Below, piece by piece: positions 61,924-64,000 of a stretch of DNA of 64,000 bases; the stretch's first letter is position 1; every line of letters begins with the position of its first letter. Origin of the DNA: an uncultured Flaviramulus sp. Lineage in GTDB: Bacteria; Bacteroidota; Bacteroidia; Flavobacteriales; Flavobacteriaceae. The position numbers and the translations under genes are program-made. The stretch spans positions 244,554 to 308,553 of the forward strand of contig CANLXL010000006.1 in assembly GCA_947495125.1 (NCBI GenBank), read 5' to 3'. The notes beneath the pieces were generated by a model. That model ran no database searches. It saw nothing but the letters and a program-made list of their open reading frames with translations, and was not told the DNA's origin.

Positions 61924-61961
61924 AAAAAAGAGCCTTTCCAATTTGGAAAGGCTCTTTTTTT
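61924..61961 (+). terminator. Strong terminator of the act-cox operon
   Basis: A long stem, AAAAAAAGAGCCTTTCC against GGAAAGGCTCTTTTTTT, closes over AATTT, 20 nt after the coxA stop. The A tract and T tract could make it work in both directions. Confidence 0.9.
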
Positions 61962-62020
61962 GTCCCTCCCTTAAATGCTAAAGCTTACAGTATATATGTA
62001 GGATTAAACCTATGTACGTT

Positions 62021-62070
62021 TCGCTAAAATGCATAAAAATGCGATAAAAAGCATAAAAATTCGATGAAAT
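62021..62070 (+). repeat. Phased decamer A-tract repeat upstream of the giant surface protein gene
   Basis: Five consecutive 10-mers read TCGCTAAAAT, GCATAAAAAT, GCGATAAAAA, GCATAAAAAT and TCGATGAAAT. A-tracts spaced at one helical turn are expected to bend DNA. They end 117 bp before the start of the next gene. Confidence 0.6.
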
Positions 62071-62186
62071 ACAAAATTATTATTTATATTGCACGAAATA
62101 TTTTACTGAACAAAGATTTTAATGAATCAAATTTCAATATAGATTGAAAACAATGTTATTAATCATAAACCTAACTAACCTATTTT

Positions 62187-64000
62187 ATGAAAACACAGCC
62201 CTTGTATGAACATGCCATTAATTATGCATGTTATATTGTGATTTTTCTATGGACCGCATTTTCGGTAAATGCACAGTGTCCAACGATCCCTGATCCGACC
62301 CCATCACCTATTTGCGATGCCTCGGGTTATACGTTTTCCGACTTAAGTACAGATTACGCCACAGACACCGGTGATGGTATTGTATGGTACGATTCAGATA
62401 CTGGAGGTAATGCCTATAATCCAAACGAGCTGGTGACCGCAGGAATTTATTATATAGATAATGATTCAGGAAATTGTACAACGCCTAGAGCGTCAATCAC
62501 CATAGATATCCAAGTTAATGGCCCTCCGTCCGGGGTGTCTCTGGATAAATTCTATTGTAGTAATGAAAATGCAACGATTCAGGATTATATAGATGATACA
62601 TTAACACCCTACATTCCAAGTAGTGTTGCTATCTATTATGATGCCGACTTAACCAATCAGGCTAATGTTTCAGATGTTATAGCTAATGGTATTGTAACAT
62701 ACTATATTATTTTCATTGATGGCGGATTATGTAGAAGTCAAATAAACTTAGGAAAAACTATTGTATCGGCTTCACCTGCAGATCCAACCCCGCCTTTAGT
62801 ACAGGCATTTTGTTCAGATACGAATTCGACAGTTGCAGACTTAGACCCCGGAACTGCCGGTATCTTTAGTTGGTATGATAGCTTAGATGGTTTTGGAAAC
62901 CCAATACCTCCGGCTTTATCTTCTGCGACCGTATTGGTAGATGGCGCTACATATTATGTGCAAGTTGATGAACTCATTTGTGATAGTAATCCGGTTGCCG
63001 TAGATGTTACCATTGATATTCCGGTGGACGCCGGAATATCGGATAATTTACAGTATTGTGTTGATGATGTGCCGTCAGTTGCAGATTTTAATTTATATGA
63101 TGAGTTAGGGGGAACACCGGCTACCGTGGGAACATGGTCCGGACCGCTTACAACATCCAATGGATATTTGGGTACTGTAAACATTACGACACTTACAACA
63201 CCCGGAGGTTATACATTCACTTATACGGTTCCAAGCAATGGAGCTTGCCCTCAGGCGAGTTCCACAATTCTAATAACCATTGATGATGTGCCGGAATCTG
63301 GTACTGCCTTGGCACCTGCGCAGATCTGTGAAGAAGATATAGCAACAAACTCACCATTAGATTTATTTACATTATTAGATGGTACCCAAGATACGAACGG
63401 AACCTGGTATATAGGTGCCGATACTTCGGGGTCTACAACGACCAATTCGGTAAATCTTACCGGATTTACAGATGGGACTTATGATTATACGTATTCAGTT
63501 CCTGATATCGGAACATGTTCTGATGTTGATGTAACGGTACAAATTATCATATTACCACAACCTAATACAGGCATAGCCTCATCACCTACATATTGTGAAA
63601 ATGATCTGGCAGCCAATTCACCATTAGATTTATTTGGTGCATTAACAGGCGAAGAAGCAGGAGGTACCTGGACGGATGATGATGCCACAGGCGCATTATC
63701 GGGAAGTGATGTAAATCTAACAGGACTTACCATTGGGCTTTACGATTTCACCTATAGCATTACAGCTGCAAACGGATGTACTAATAGTACAACAGTTACA
63801 ATAACCGTAGAAGATGCTCCGGAATCTGGTACTGCCTTGGCACCTGCGCAGATCTGTGAAGAAGATATAGCAACAAACTCACCATTTGATTTATTTACAT
63901 TATTAGATGGTACCCAAGATACGAACGGAACCTGGTATATAGGTGCCGATACTTCGGGGTCTACAACGACCAATTCGGTAAATCTTACCGGATTTACAGA
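62187..64000 (+). CDS. Giant repetitive surface/adhesin-like protein, N-terminal part (runs off the window)
   Basis: ATG 62187 opens an uninterrupted frame to the right edge (604 codons). A signal peptide (NYACYIVIFLWTAFSVNAQ) is followed by Ig-like modules of 80-95 residues, each with a Cys pair and the pattern YC.(D/E)..., TW...G, L.G.T.G.Y.FTYSV, and C......V.I.I. Modules include CDASGYTFSDLSTDY, FCSDTNSTVADLDPG, YCVDDVPSVADFN, ICEEDIATNSPLDLFTLLDG and YCENDLAANSPLDLFGALTG. Such proteins are typically SprB-like type IX secretion substrates in gliding flavobacteria, but the C-terminal signal is out of view. Two modules are nearly identical in DNA. Confidence 0.8.
   Translation, partial: MKTQPLYEHAINYACYIVIFLWTAFSVNAQCPTIPDPTPSPICDASGYTFSDLSTDYATDTGDGIVWYDSDTGGNAYNPNELVTAGIYYIDNDSGNCTTPRASITIDIQVNGPPSGVSLDKFYCSNENATIQDYIDDTLTPYIPSSVAIYYDADLTNQANVSDVIANGIVTYYIIFIDGGLCRSQINLGKTIVSASPADPTPPLVQAFCSDTNSTVADLDPGTAGIFSWYDSLDGFGNPIPPALSSATVLVDGATYYVQVDELICDSNPVAVDVTIDIPVDAGISDNLQYCVDDVPSVADFNLYDELGGTPATVGTWSGPLTTSNGYLGTVNITTLTTPGGYTFTYTVPSNGACPQASSTILITIDDVPESGTALAPAQICEEDIATNSPLDLFTLLDGTQDTNGTWYIGADTSGSTTTNSVNLTGFTDGTYDYTYSVPDIGTCSDVDVTVQIIILPQPNTGIASSPTYCENDLAANSPLDLFGALTGEEAGGTWTDDDATGALSGSDVNLTGLTIGLYDFTYSITAANGCTNSTTVTITVEDAPESGTALAPAQICEEDIATNSPFDLFTLLDGTQDTNGTWYIGADTSGSTTTNSVNLTGFT
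63291..63472 (+). repeat. 182-bp near-identical direct repeat, copy 1
   Basis: It matches 63819-64000 with a single visible base change (Leu to Phe in NSPLDLF). The repeat period is 528 bp (176 codons, two modules). The bases just before it differ between the copies. Confidence 0.85.
63819..64000 (+). repeat. 182-bp near-identical direct repeat, copy 2 (continues past the window)
   Basis: Same sequence as 63291-63472 apart from one base. It reaches the right edge, so the true length is unknown. Confidence 0.85.

Noticed and set aside
62954..63973. Minus-strand frames inside the giant surface protein gene
   Set aside because: They are antisense shadows: two of them are identical because the repeat is duplicated, and the plus strand is open from 62187 to the edge.

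Overview
The window looks like a chromosomal segment of a member of the Flavobacteriaceae (Bacteroidota); the genus cannot be fixed from sequence alone. Evidence: AT-rich DNA; -7 boxes of the Bacteroidota type TAnnTTTG (clearest before rplM and the tRNA-Gln gene, both TTG-N19-TAAATTTG); few Shine-Dalgarno sites; an alternative complex III operon joined to cytochrome c oxidase; a DUF2723 membrane protein, FISUMP-domain proteins, SPOR and DUF3179 proteins; a Bacteroidota-type PEP carboxylase; and an SprB-like giant surface protein. Most of the window is housekeeping sequence, with two accessory zones. Layout: 1-1075 is the anaerobic ribonucleotide reductase pair nrdG-nrdD (minus strand, nrdD cut by the window edge). 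1418-6096 holds ppc and a YgiQ-type radical SAM gene. 6243-10643 is an envelope group: a beta-barrel protein, two tandem DUF3179 lipoproteins and a PorV/FadL-like barrel. 10779-15357 is a translation block: rplM-rpsI, rpsB, tsf, pyrH, frr, with several hairpins and terminators. 15386-22515 carries envelope and redox genes: a DUF5686-like barrel, a C-terminal processing protease with a deoxycytidylate deaminase-like gene, a stand-alone DsbD N-terminal domain, a HupE/UreJ protein, a lipoprotein, and an unusual plug/TPR protein without a barrel. 22713-23317 contains a DUF559 nuclease-like gene bounded by inverted copies of a 27-bp palindrome-headed repeat, plus a solo copy. 23327-33266 has polA, a glycosylasparaginase-family enzyme, a metallophosphoesterase, a thioredoxin-fold protein lacking the active-site cysteines, a polysaccharide deacetylase and a DUF2723 protein. 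33460-35928 has tRNA-Gln, a REP-like palindrome, a tail-fibre-like exported protein and a universal stress protein. 35994-40662 is the rimP-nusA-infB operon, preceded by an intrinsic-terminator-like hairpin in its leader. The main accessory region is 40686-49457. An IS1595-type insertion sequence has landed in another copy of the 27-bp repeat. It is followed by seven tandem, same-strand exported paralogues (six with a full FISUMP domain, one lacking it), a 17-codon relic of an eighth, and a tail-collar (microcystin-dependent-protein-like) gene. Each array gene has its own copy of a conserved upstream element. Reading the copies against each other suggests duplication and gene conversion. 49562-61961 begins with a SPOR-domain gene and decayed coding remnants, then actABCDEF-coxBA, the quinol-to-oxygen respiratory chain, closed by a strong terminator. 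62187 to the right edge is the 5' part of a long repetitive surface protein gene, with phased A-tracts upstream. How the genes work together: ACIII passes electrons from menaquinol to a haem-copper oxidase, so life is mainly aerobic, while NrdDG provides dNTPs when oxygen is absent. The many exported barrels, lipoproteins and repeat proteins fit a gliding or surface-attached flavobacterium. The best candidates for undescribed biology are the DUF559 gene between inverted repeats and the FISUMP array with its shared promoter element and mosaic members.
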